Source of the DNA: Megaustenia siamemsis
Lineage: Eukaryota > Mollusca > Gastropoda > Stylommatophora > Ariophantidae
Reading direction: 5' to 3'
DNA: 64,000 nt
NCBI GenBank assembly: GCA_032433765.1
Contig: JAVIAB010000073.1
Coordinates: 53,088,144-53,152,143, forward strand
Part shown: positions 55,273 to 64,000 of the stretch, piece by piece
Numbering within the stretch: position 1 is the first letter of the stretch
Layout: each line of letters begins with the position of its first letter
Position numbers and translations under genes: made by a program
The notes under the pieces: model-generated
Database searches by the model: none
The model's input: only the letters and a program-made list of their open reading frames with translations
What the model was told of the DNA's origin: nothing

Positions 55273-56177
55273 TACAACAACGCGAAAAGGTGTGATAAAA
55301 GAAACGACTTGCTAGAGTCAGTCTGGAACGTGTCAGCAGTCAATGAAAACTACAGCAAAATATATCTCCCCTCAGTTTTCGAACTCAAATGAGGAAGGAA
55401 AAAAGTGTATAACTATATAGAGATACAATTCCGTAATGTGATTATTATATCAAGGGAAAAAATGTATATACGAATGTGTTTATTACAGGGGAAATAAAGA
55501 TTCTGTATACCCCGGAATATATGCGTGAGGAAAAAGATTGAGGGAAAGCGATGAAAAGAAATATGAGAGAACACATTTAATAGCAATTTAAAATGGGTGT
55601 GGAAAAAGATGAAGATAAAGAGCGAGATAGAGGAGCGACATGCAGAGAGAAGGGGAAATACTAAAATCGAGAGTGAGCATGAAAAATGGATTCGAAAAGG
55701 AGAAAAAGATAATAAGTGAGAAAGAAAACGACAGATCAAGGGAGAGTAGCGACAACATCGGAAATATTCGTCGCTCAGACAAAGAAATAGAATGAGTCAA
55801 GACGATAACAACGTTTCAGGTAATTGAAGGCTACCTTTTTGATGGGGAAACCTGTAATCTCTTGTCACAGAATATGAAAGAGTATGTTTCTCGGCGTGTT
55901 CATATTTACCAGCTTTCTTATGTGAATGTGGTCAATGGATGATTAATAAGCGAATATAAAAAATGCACACAGAGAGACCCAGAATATGGGCAGCGTTTTG
56001 TTTCATTTTGTTTTTATTTGAAGATAATCAGGAAATGTCTAAGATGAGCAATGAAGAAAAGATTAAACACATCAGTGAATATCGAAAACTTTTTGGGAAG
56101 ATCAGAAAGGACTGCTATGATTTATTTTCAACATGGTATGATAGACATATTGGATAACCTACAAGAAGATTAATGGA
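55273..56177. other. unassigned stretch, partly purine-rich
   Basis: 55380-55800 is A/G-rich on the + strand. A 64-codon frame at 55963 (SNEEKIKHISEYRKLFGKIR) is not recognised. Confidence 0.4.
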
Positions 56178-56245
56178 GGTTACAGAAAAGTGGTTTTACA
56201 GAAGAAAGTTATAAATACCATGAACAGCTTCAAAAAGAAAATATT
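56178..56245 (+). mobile_element. LINE-alpha scrap
   Basis: AGTGGTTTTACAGAAGAAAG and ATACCATGAACAGCTTC correspond to the EMWFYRRM..PWTA segment of LINE-alpha. Confidence 0.5.
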
Positions 56246-56329
56246 CTATTCTATCCATGGAGCCAGTTTCCTTGCAGTCGGGAATTGACCATATCCGCTT
56301 CACCACTGAAAACAACTGAAAAAAAAGAG

Positions 56330-56592
56330 AACTACTAAATACAATTAAGACAAGACAAATGAAATTTTTGGGGGATGTTAAAAGACACAACAGCCTACTA
56401 AAAGTAATATTGGGAGGAAAAATACAAGGTAAAAGAGGCAGAAGCAGACCAAGACTAACATGGACGAGTAACATCAAAAGATGGACAAGTCAATCTATGA
56501 CAGCCTGCACCATCAAAGCAAGAGACAGAGCAGAATGGCGATCCATGGTAGCCAACCTTCGTTGCGGAGAAGGCATTCGATGATGATGATGC
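56330..56592 (+). mobile_element. LINE-gamma 3' end
   Basis: Encodes KTRQMKFLGDVKRHNSLLKV, GKRGRSRPRLTWTSNIKRWT, KARDRAEWRSMVANLRCGEG and then (GAT)n. One GH to GD change in the FLGH motif. Confidence 0.87.
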
Positions 56593-57059
56593 TCCACCAA
56601 TACATTTTTCAAAATGCATCACTAAATTCTTTAGACAAGGTCGCTTCATGCACGTTATGTCCTACTGTACAGGCGATGATTCCAAATCTCCTTATTCGCC
56701 TATTGCGTGAGACATGCGTGACAGGTCACATTGGTTATATTTTTCTCCCCTCACCGGGAGAGCCTCGTCAGAAAGTCGGGCGAAAGTGTAACAAGGACTT
56801 GTCTTAAAGAGGTCAGTGAAACAGAATGAGGATTATTACTAAGATTATGAAAAAAAATATTCATCATTTTTTTATCATGCAATGAGAATGGTGCATTTGT
56901 ATTATATAACAGACCACAGTTCGCGACCAACTTGTATGTCTATTTGGAGTTAGTGAAATAAATGACAACGTCCAAAGTCGTCTAGAGTTTTGTACCTACC
57001 ACAACTTGTGCGTGACACATACTTTTTTTCTTGAAAACGCAAGGCCATTGATAGCTTAA
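56593..57059. other. unassigned stretch
   Basis: Nothing recognised. Confidence 0.4.
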
Positions 57060-57157
57060 CTTCCGGGAAGGTGCCAGGACAAGATGGGAACTCTCCAGAC
57101 CTGATCAAATTCTGCGAAAGTACTCTTATTACGATTATTGATTGTACAAAGAAGTTA
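57060..57157 (+). mobile_element. LINE RT N-terminal fragment, 5' part of a split element
   Basis: Encodes GKVPGQDGNSPDLIKFCEST, the typical start of a LINE RT domain (GKa.G.DGi..e.lk). It continues at 57540 after an inserted LINE-alpha. Confidence 0.7.
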
Positions 57158-57535
57158 CGATTGTGGAAATCACTGGAGTCTGTAGAAATGTGGTTTTACA
57201 GAAGAATGTTAGAATACCATGGACAGCTAAAAAGAGTAATGAAAATATTCTGAAAGAGGTCAAACCAAATAAAAGCTAATTTCCAATATTAGTAAGAAAA
57301 AATCATTTTTTGGCCATGTAATGAAAAGAGAACAGCTGGAATATATTGTAACAACTGGAAAAATTAAGGGACGATGAGATAGTGGGAAGCAAAGAGAAAA
57401 AATACCAGACAGCTTAAGAGAATGACAGCAGAAGGTCAACAACAGAAATGATAAATAGCTGCCGAGATCGAAAGTTGTGGAGATAACATGATCACCTACG
57501 CCAGCAGGCTCGATACTTGATGATGATGATGATGA
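57158..57535 (+). mobile_element. LINE-alpha 3' fragment nested in another LINE
   Basis: SLESVEMWFYRRMLEYHGQL, then FFGHVMKREQLEYIV-type sequence, ending TTGATGATGATGATGATGAC. Several frameshifts. It separates two pieces of one RT domain. Confidence 0.8.
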
Positions 57536-57539
57536 CTAT

Positions 57540-57905
57540 TATAGCATCCCCTGCTTGAAGTACTACATCAATGCTGGAAAGAGACAACCATTCCACAAGA
57601 TATGAGATACTCTGTGATTGTAACTCTCTACAACAATAAAGGAGATAGAAGCGACAGCAACAACTACAGAGACATCTCCTTATTCAGCCTCATCGGCAAG
57701 ACCTTTCTCAGAGACATCCTAGGGAGGCTACAAAAGCTCGCAGAACGCGTATATCCTGAAGCGCAATCCGGATTTAGATCCTGAAGATAACTGCAGACAT
57801 AATTTTCTCTTTACGTCTGCTACTAGAAAAATCTAGAGAGCAGAAAAAGCCTCTCATTATTTCCTTTATCGACCTTTCAACACCATTGCTAAGATATCCA
57901 AACAT
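57540..57905 (+). mobile_element. LINE RT fragment, 3' part of the split element
   Basis: Encodes LLEVLHQCWKETTIPQDM, YSVIVTLYNNKGDRSDSNNY, RDISLFSLIGKTF and AERVYPEAQSGFRS. After a stop, reading frames resemble ESRKSLSLFPLSTFQ, the position of the IDL.kAFD block. This is the fingers/palm part of a LINE RT. It ends before the YADD box. Confidence 0.8.
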
Positions 57906-57919
57906 TTCTATGCCAGCTA

Positions 57920-58378
57920 AACAACAAATAATAAATAGCATTTTCATACCAACTTTGTACTATGAAAGTCAAACATGGACCCTTTCTAAATCCCATTTAA
58001 GAAAGATCAATACATGGTAGATGCGATGCTTGAGAAAAGTAACAAACAACACAAGAAGAGATAGAATACCAAATGAAACCATAAGAAAAATGGTAGTAAC
58101 AAAACCCTTCCAAGAATATATAGAACAACAACAACTTAAATGGTTTGGCCACCTGGTCAGAATAAATCCTTACCAATCACCATCAAGGGCGTTCTTCTCG
58201 AGAATGCATGGGAAAAGACCAAGAGGAAGAACCAGAAGAAGATGGATAGATGCAGTAACAGAGACATCTAACAACAAAGGAAAATCACTAATTCAGACAG
58301 TTCGAGCAGCTCAAGAACGACAAATGATTTAACCACGACACCTTTTAGGTATCAGTGAAACGAGAAAAGAAGAAGAAT
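57920..58378 (+). mobile_element. LINE-beta 3' fragment
   Basis: KQQIINSIFIPTLYYESQTW, then a stop, MRCLRKVTNNTRRDRIPNET, YIEQQQLKWFGHLVRINPYQ, SRAFFSRMHGKRPRGRTRRR, WIDAVTETSNNK. The 3' end CACCTTTTAGGTATCAGTGA matches the other beta copies. Confidence 0.88.
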
Positions 58379-58479
58379 AATAGCCTTTGACCTAGTTAGC
58401 AGGTACGGTCTCTTTAAAATACTAAACAGTCTGGCCTCATACACTCCTGACGCTAGTTAAATCGTTTCATGGGGACAGG

Positions 58480-58555
58480 ATGGGTAGGTACCATGAACAT
58501 TAAACCTCCACCATTGTTTTCATGATCCGAGCGCACTGACAACTCAGCCACTGAG
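58480..58555 (-). mobile_element. tRNA-like segment, possible SINE head
   Basis: Minus strand CTCAGTGGCTGAGTTGTCAG and TGCGCTCGGATCATG resemble the D-arm and anticodon part of a tRNA head. Box B is unclear. Confidence 0.3.
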
Positions 58556-58598
58556 TTTATTATTATTTTTTTTTTTATTTATGCTAGGACTATAAAAA

Positions 58599-58623
58599 CG
58601 TTTCGACATGACGTCTTCATCAG
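58599..58623 (-). other. hairpin motif, copy 6
   Basis: Minus strand CTGATGAA, GAC, GTCAT, GTC, GAAACG; exact at both conserved blocks, with the stem changed to GAC/GTC. Confidence 0.6.
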
Positions 58624-58921
58624 TGCAGTGGATAAATTCAAGGAATTATAAAATACGAATTGTGCGTATTAAAGTCGGTAAGATTTTCCTGCGTTCAATC
58701 AACCATCAAAGTATTTACGCTGTTAAATAGTCCGCACTCAGAAAGGAAAGTCAGAAACCTGAAATGGATGAACAATCGGAAAGGTAGTGAACGATCAAAC
58801 TGATGCCATGTGACTATCATGGTGCAGAACTTAACCTTGGTGTGGGCATGCATGATTTTAGTAATCTTATCTGAGTACAAAAACATATACGATTTGTTTT
58901 ACAAATTCAAAATTATACCAT
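58624..58921. other. unassigned stretch
   Basis: Nothing recognised. Confidence 0.4.
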
Positions 58922-59300
58922 CGTCATCATCAAGTTGCGCGTACTTTACAGAACGTTGCTCTTACCTCAGCCCATGGGAAAGAATCTCTGTCTCTAGCCA
59001 GATCTGAAACCTCTTTTGTTGTGAAGCTCAATATGTCTATGCCATCTCTAAACCACATTTTTCTTGATCTGCCCCTTTCTTGTCTTCATGTAGCCATTCA
59101 TTCCATTAATGATCAGTCCAACCCACTGTGTATTTTGACGTTACGTAATATTTTAATTACCTCCATAGAATCATGTTTATAAGCCAGTTTTTTGTCAGTG
59201 TTTATGTTATTTTAATGTCTTCTGTTTCTTTATCCAAGATATCGTAGAGATTTGTCTGTAGTATTTTATTTCGAATGAATCAATTTTTCCATGATGCATG
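58922..59300 (-). mobile_element. LINE tail, unassigned family
   Basis: Starts CATCATCAAG in + orientation like other LINE tails. The minus strand encodes RQERGRSRKMWFRDGIDILS and DLARDRDSFPWAE, the terminal (K/R)WFRD..D pattern of LINE ORF2. Confidence 0.55.
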
Positions 59301-59639
59301 ACCTTATGTTGCAATTGGGAAGATAACAATCCTCAATAGTTAAAATTTTATTGTCATTTTACCATTGTACCATATGTTCATCATAGGTTATAATTTTTGT
59401 GTTGCTATTGCTAGTCTACTTTTGATACCTTCTGACAACCTACATTGTTCATTATTACAGATCCTAGATACTCATAGTTTTAAAATTATATAGTAAGATA
59501 ATATATAAACAGGAAAAATCAGGTTTAACACACAGATAGAAAAATATAAGTTGTATCCATTTAATTGGTATTTTAAATACAGACGAAAATAAAGGTTCAC
59601 CATGCAAGTTAAAAAATATAGGTTGAACATATAACTTCT
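59301..59639. other. unassigned AT-rich stretch
   Basis: Nothing recognised. Confidence 0.4.
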
Positions 59640-60095
59640 TAACAATTTTCAGCTCAGGTGTTAAGTCGGTCCTATTGTATGGCTGTGAAACATGGAGTAC
59701 AACAAAATTGACAATCACAAAGATACAGACTTCATTAATGGATGCTTACGTAGAATAAAAGGATGGAAATGGCAGGACAAAATTACTAACATAGAATTAT
59801 GGAAATGTACCAGTCAAATACCAGTGGATAAAGAGATACAGCGAAGACGATGGCGCTGGATAGGACACACACTACGGAAGCCAACTGAGAGTATTACACA
59901 ACAGGCCCTTTTTGAAATCCCCAGGGGAAAAGACAAAGAGGAAGACCAAGGAATTCTTGGAGAAGACAGATAGAAGCAGAGATGAAGATAATGGGGAAGA
60001 CATGGAGTGATCTTAAAAGAATGACAAAAAACAGAACGACTTGGAAAGTGTTTGTTGAAGACCTATGCTCCACTGGGAGCTAAAAAGATAGAAGA
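59640..60095 (+). mobile_element. LINE-delta 3' fragment
   Basis: SVLLYGCETWST, GCLRRIKGWKWQDKITNIEL, EIQRRRWRWIGHTLRKPTES, RQIEAEMKIMGKT-like and TTWKVFVEDLCSTGS in shifting frames. Better preserved than the copy at 48735. No RT core. Confidence 0.85.
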
Positions 60096-60871
60096 AGAAG
60101 ATATAACTTCATATAGAATGCGAAATCATTGCAGAGAACATTCTTTCATGAAATGGTCCAATTTTAAAACAGAAAACGTTAATTTTTTCGACCTACTGCT
60201 TTTAGGCTAACAATAATCTGAAATTATTTACAGAAGACCCTATTTTGCTGCCTGGAGATGGGGTGGGTGGTGGAAGATGGCCTGGTGTTGTACTAATCAT
60301 GTTGCTCAAAACATGTGCCTGTTTTTAATTTTAGAAAATATAAACACTACTTTCATATTCGATATACACCGTGTTCGATGTGTTACCAGATTTAATTCTT
60401 ACCTTTTATTTAAAGTAACAGAAGAGATGCATGTGAAATAGCACAAATTTGTATAATTGTAGAGCAGTCAAGATTGTGTCAAAGATTAAGAACATAACCG
60501 CCAAGGACAGAGAAAGAAGGTAAAAACGTTTCACTTCCCATGACGTATAGGGAAGGAAATATGGCATTAAATCTCATATATTTTGGCCAGAATATCCTTT
60601 GCAAGCACTGATTTACCTATGAATAATTTGTACATATTAATAATATAACTTAACCTTTTGTTTCTTTTCTGTTGATGCTTATTCATGTGTTCATATTTTA
60701 AGTATTGCATGAACACATGTACACGTTTATGTTAGCGTACGAACACGTGTTTAGATTACTTCTGTAACTCACCTCTCGTACACGCCTCGTCTTTGTTGAC
60801 ACCTTTTGACCTGTGCCACTTCTGTGCTCCCGACAGTCTCTGCTTGCGAGGAAGTCTTCCGGCCACCGAAC
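60096..60871 (+). promoter_or_regulatory. upstream region and probable 5' UTR of the gene starting at 60872
   Basis: Non-repetitive, GC rising towards the exon. The last ~100 bases (from about 60770) are C/T-rich (ACCTCTCGTACACGCCTCG, CCACTTCTGTGCTCCCGACA), as in a 5' UTR. No convincing TATA box or initiator can be fixed. A weak SINE-A 3' fragment may lie at 60515-60575 (ATGACGTATAGGGAAGGAAA). Confidence 0.35.
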
Positions 60872-60935
60872 ATGGCGGTCCCAGTTCTTAAGTTAATCAC
60901 CGTGCTGCTTAGCTCTCAGATCTTACTAACTCAAG
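60872..60935 (+). CDS. first coding exon of a secreted or membrane protein gene (signal peptide), partial
   Basis: The ATG at 60872 sits in a strong initiation context (A at -3, G at +4; CCGAACATGG). The exon encodes MAVPVLKLITVLLSSQILLT plus Q and the first base of a Gly codon. That is a short basic n-region (one Lys), a hydrophobic core LITVLLSSQILL and a polar end: a typical signal peptide, so the product should enter the secretory pathway. The coding sequence runs straight into a consensus donor, TCAAG followed by GTAAGT, leaving the frame in phase 1. I found no second exon in the remaining 3 kb, so the intron continues past or close to the window end. The mature protein is unknown. It is the only host-gene signal I can support here. 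Confidence 0.6.
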
Positions 60936-60941
60936 GTAAGT
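60936..60941 (+). promoter_or_regulatory. 5' splice donor of the exon ending at 60935
   Basis: CAAG followed by GTAAGT matches the U1 snRNA consensus at all intronic positions. Confidence 0.6.
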
Positions 60942-61854
60942 AGCTCGAGCTGGATGTGAACTATCGGCTAAAACTCTCCTATGCATTTTGAAGAGCTTTT
61001 AAAATTGTATCTTTAAATGTTTTTATTTATCAAGTTCAAGCAATAATTCATGAAGTGTTATTTTTAATTGACAGCTATGATAAATGTTATATTTTTCGTG
61101 CAAACAGTTTTATGTTTCATTTATAGCTACCACTTTTGCATGACGATTTATTAAGAGAGAGAAGGAGAGAGAAATGGAGAAGAGAAGGGTGTGTGTGCAC
61201 TATCATGTCTAATACAACGCAGTAATATGGACTAACTCACTCGAAAATCTTTGTAAGTCAAAGACCTGACAGGTTCCTGTTTCCTTTACTTTGATCCTTT
61301 ATGTACCCTGCCAAAGAAATAATAAAGAACTGCCGTTTATCATAATTAAAAGTCCTGCTGTTCACATGAAGCCTCATGTGTTTCCTTACTTTAGTTTAGA
61401 GTTTGTTGCCTTGTTATTTGTGGCCTGTGCAAAAGCAGAGTACGTAAATTGTATGTTTGGGCAGTTGGTTATATATCCATACGCTACATTGTCATTAGAG
61501 TGTCGATTTCTCTTTACTTGGTTTTGCCTTTTAATGATAGACAATGATCTCTTCATGGCTAAACAGATAATCTTCTTGCGGGTGCTTACTCTATATCTTT
61601 GACTAGTTTATCTACACACTCGCCTTCTTGTATATTGCCTGCCAGTTTATCTGCTGAAGTGTTGATATCCAATAATCTGTCATAGCCTAAATTACATCAC
61701 ACTTGCGGTTTCTCATCACCCCACCACAGTTGCAACCTAAGATACGATGTCGACTCCTCCGTGTTACAGACCCTCGTCAGATCTTCACACTTTGTTGTCC
61801 ATGTCTTGGTTTACTTCATGAGTTGTATCTGTCGACTCTTCTTAACCTTCATCC
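60942..61854 (+). other. intron sequence, no feature recognised
   Basis: AT-rich with a short GAGAGA run near 61155. A 103-codon frame at 61291 has hydrophobic parts but no recognised family. Confidence 0.4.
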
Positions 61855-62215
61855 GTTTCGTGAGCGTAGATGAGTTATGTCGCTAGTTTACAACAACGCC
61901 ACGATATCTGCGCCTTTCCGCATCAAACATCCGTCTTCTACGCGTGTGGGTTTTACTCACGTTTTGCCGGACAGTTTATTTTTATTGTTCTCTTTACGAC
62001 TTGAAACTGCCAACAGTTCTTTAACGTGCGCGAGAGCACACTATATCTCCTGTTTTTCGCCGTTTTCCTAGCCGTATAGACATCGGATTTCACTAACCAG
62101 AGACGGCTGGACATCGAATCTCACTAACCAGAGACGGCTGGACATCGGATCTCACTAACCAGAGACGGCTGGACATCGGATCTCACTACTCAGAAACCAG
62201 GTTGTATCAAAATAG
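61855..62215 (-). mobile_element. SINE-C copy with internal 31-bp tandem repeat
   Basis: Minus strand: GGTTAGTGAAATCCGATGTC, GGCTAGGAAAACGGCGAAAA, CTCGCGCACGTTAAAGAACT, then tail GGAAAGGCGCAGATATCGTG and ACTAGCGACATAAC. These match 42437-42840 in order. The upstream segment (GCCGTCTCTGGTTAGTGAGA plus TCCGATGTCCA, 31 bp) is repeated about four times at 62080-62200. Confidence 0.75.
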
Positions 62216-62369
62216 CAGACAAATAATAACAAATGAATATTATTATAGAGGGAAACTTCCGAGGCGATAATCACCGAATCAATTCAGAGGAAGAGGTATG
62301 TTTACAGCACTCGGAAAAAATGACAAATAATCAACAACAGAAAAAAATATGGACCAAAGCAGGATCGAG

Positions 62370-62455
62370 CCCGTACTCAGTGGTACAGCGCCTTGCCACG
62401 AAAAGCCAAACGCTAGGGAACACTGCCACTCAGCTAACTAAAAAATTAGCTTCGC
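62370..62455 (-). mobile_element. tRNA-like segment, possible SINE head
   Basis: Minus strand GTTAGCTGAGTGGCAGTG (box A-like) and GGGCTCGATCCTGC (box B-like), about 60 bp apart with an extended middle. It could be a SINE head or a decayed tRNA-like sequence. Acceptor stem pairing is not evident. Confidence 0.4.
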
Positions 62456-62779
62456 AGGCACTGTCTTTCGCATAGGTGTTCTCATGACCATAGCATAAGG
62501 CCACGATCACAGCTCGGAAATATTTTTCCTGTCAAGATCAAAATAGTTTGATGGTTGGGGGGGAAGGGGGGGAAGGACTTGTTAACCCTCCCTTGCGTGC
62601 ACCGCCCTACAAGGCGAATAACTGTAACAATGGTGACATGCGGAAGCCACACAACTGTAGTACTTTGTGTTACACACTTTACGGTTCAGATACACAATGC
62701 TATTTTCTGCTTCTCTGCCGTTGGCTGAAAATGTTCTGAAAGTATTTCTCTCGATTCCTTATGCCTCCGTAGCTGTTTG
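62456..62779. other. unassigned stretch
   Basis: G-run near 62555-62575 (GGGGGGGAAGGGGGGGAAGG). Nothing else. Confidence 0.4.
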
Positions 62780-63070
62780 TTCTGCTTGCCTGTTCTCACT
62801 GCCCCATCGAATCCGGCCGCCTGATGTACTCACTGTCAGCACTGACAAACTTTGCTTGCCCGTCTCACTGCCCGTCAAATCCGGCCGCCTGATGTACTCA
62901 CTGTCAGCACTGACAGACTTTGCTTGCCTGTTCTCACTGCCCGTCAAATCCGGCCGCCTGATGTACTCACTGTCAGCACTGACAGACTTTGCTTGCCCGT
63001 CTCACTGTCCGTCAAATCCGGCCGCCTGATGTACTCACTGTCAGCACTGACAGACTTTGCTTGACCGGAC
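62780..63070. repeat. 68-69-bp minisatellite, about 4 copies
   Basis: Unit TCACTGCCCGTCAAATCCGG, CCGCCTGATGTACTCACTGT, CAGCACTGACAGACTTTGCT, TGCCCG. Each unit has the inverted pair CTGTCAG-CA-CTGACAG. Confidence 0.95.
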
Positions 63071-63195
63071 TCTGGACTTGCTTATTGACTACTGCTTTCT
63101 ACCAGACTGAGCCAGCAGCCCGAAATTACCAGGAAATTACTCCACTTTTCTTCGTGATCTTTTATTGCGTGGTTTACTTCGCGCTGATTTTCTGA

Positions 63196-63668
63196 TGTAA
63201 CGTCCCCACAATAATCTGTGGACTCAAGTCTTCTCCGCGACCTGAATGTTCGTTCTTCACCACGCCGTTTATCAACCACAAAAACTGACAAAAATGTACT
63301 GTTCAAAATGTCCACTCATAAAATATGACTTGAGCTTATTATCAGATAATTTGTCAAATAGCACAACAGTTAGAAGCCAGCGACTTACTTTGCGCTCGGC
63401 TGCTCACACACGCAATGTAGCCTACTGCAGGAACTGTTCATTACAATTGCGATTCCCTCACTCTCGCACTCTAATTGTCCACACTGACAAATCCTCTTAT
63501 GTAACTGAAATCTAATCTCTAGTCTAAACACAAGAATTGCCTCGACTTTAACTACGAGACTTACTTCTGCACTATTATCACTCTAGCTACTCTTGGACTA
63601 ACTCTTAGCCCTTTTTGCTTCCATGAGCCTTTGGCCTACCGCCAAATCTAGTTAGGGTTTCTATAACA
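63196..63668 (+). mobile_element. possible LTR (TGTAAC...ATAACA), very tentative
   Basis: A 473-bp segment begins TGTAACGTCC and ends CTATAACA, followed by TTGGCCGCTCTGGCC, which could be a primer-binding site. No second LTR, gag or pol lies in the window, so this rests on end motifs alone. Confidence 0.15.
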
Positions 63669-64000
63669 TTGGCCGCTCTGGCCTTTCCTTGTGTGAATCT
63701 CCTACAGTCTCCCAGACTATCTCTAAGTCAAAAAGCTTCGAAGAAAATCTGAACTAAAACTGAATTCATTGTCGAACTCTTTGCTCGAACATAACTAATC
63801 AGAACATTTAACATTAACACTGTGGAGGTTGGTAAACCATAATGGCTACCGTCTCCCGGCGACACTGCTCTCAAGCCGTCCGCATGAGTGAAATCTTCCC
63901 TATCTAACCTTGTACTTTGACTATATCTTTCCCCTCCAGCCAATCACAAATTCTTTTACATTCTCTGCACCTTTTTAACTGAACTCTCTCACTATTCACG
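63669..64000. other. unassigned stretch to window end
   Basis: No coding region recognised on either strand. Confidence 0.35.

Noticed and set aside
58599..58840. Third foldback around the motif at 58599 (partner CTGATGCCATGTGACTATC near 58800)
   Set aside because: Only the first few bases match; the rest of the would-be arms do not align.
60515..60575. Further SINE-A 3' fragment
   Set aside because: Only ATGACGTATAGGGAA-like similarity over about 40 bases; too weak to list as a separate element.

Overview
This window looks like nuclear DNA of a metazoan, most likely a lophotrochozoan such as a mollusc. The lophotrochozoan placement is inference from the style of the repeats. It is AT-rich and repeat-dominated. 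I can support one piece of a host gene: a first coding exon with a signal peptide and a consensus splice donor near 60.9 kb. Everything else I can name is transposon-derived or tandem repeat. Nothing points to a prokaryote: there are no operons, no ribosome-binding-site-led genes, and most open frames are by-products of tandem repeats whose unit is a multiple of three.

Dispersed repeats. SINE-A is tRNA-headed, about 255 bp, with at least ten recognisable copies, several with clean 12-14 bp target-site duplications. SINE-B and SINE-C share a related tRNA-like head. Many 5'-truncated LINE 3' ends are present, in at least six families. One carries the reverse-transcriptase YADD motif (39.3-40.1 kb) and one an RNase H domain (19.5-20.5 kb). 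Three terminal-inverted-repeat MITEs have TA or TTAA target sites. Two large foldback (palindromic) elements sit at 3.9-4.3 and 9.6-10.3 kb, and a ~350 bp dispersed repeat occurs at 13.2 and 46.5 kb. Nested insertions give a relative history at 14.5-15.2, 45.8-46.8 and 57.1-57.9 kb.

Tandem repeats. More than twenty minisatellites with units of 14-69 bp occupy roughly a quarter of the window. The largest are at 11.6-13.1 kb (23 bp), 17.1-19.5 kb (57/64 bp), 28.4-29.9 kb (25 bp), 30.1-34.2 kb (31 bp, two related blocks) and 50.2-52.1 kb (22/23 bp). Several can be traced to a transposon: the 57-bp array at 5.5 kb is the amplified tail of a SINE-B, the 67-bp array at 19.9 kb is amplified LINE RNase H coding sequence, and a 31-bp array at 62.1 kb lies inside SINE-C. 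A SINE-A copy was captured and duplicated inside the 17-19 kb array.

The signal I find most worth following is the foldback family. Its arms carry a hairpin motif (CTGATGAA - stem - GAAACG) that recurs at six places in the window. The stem bases change in a compensating way, and the order of the conserved blocks resembles a hammerhead ribozyme core. The second theme is the repeated birth of minisatellites from transposon fragments.
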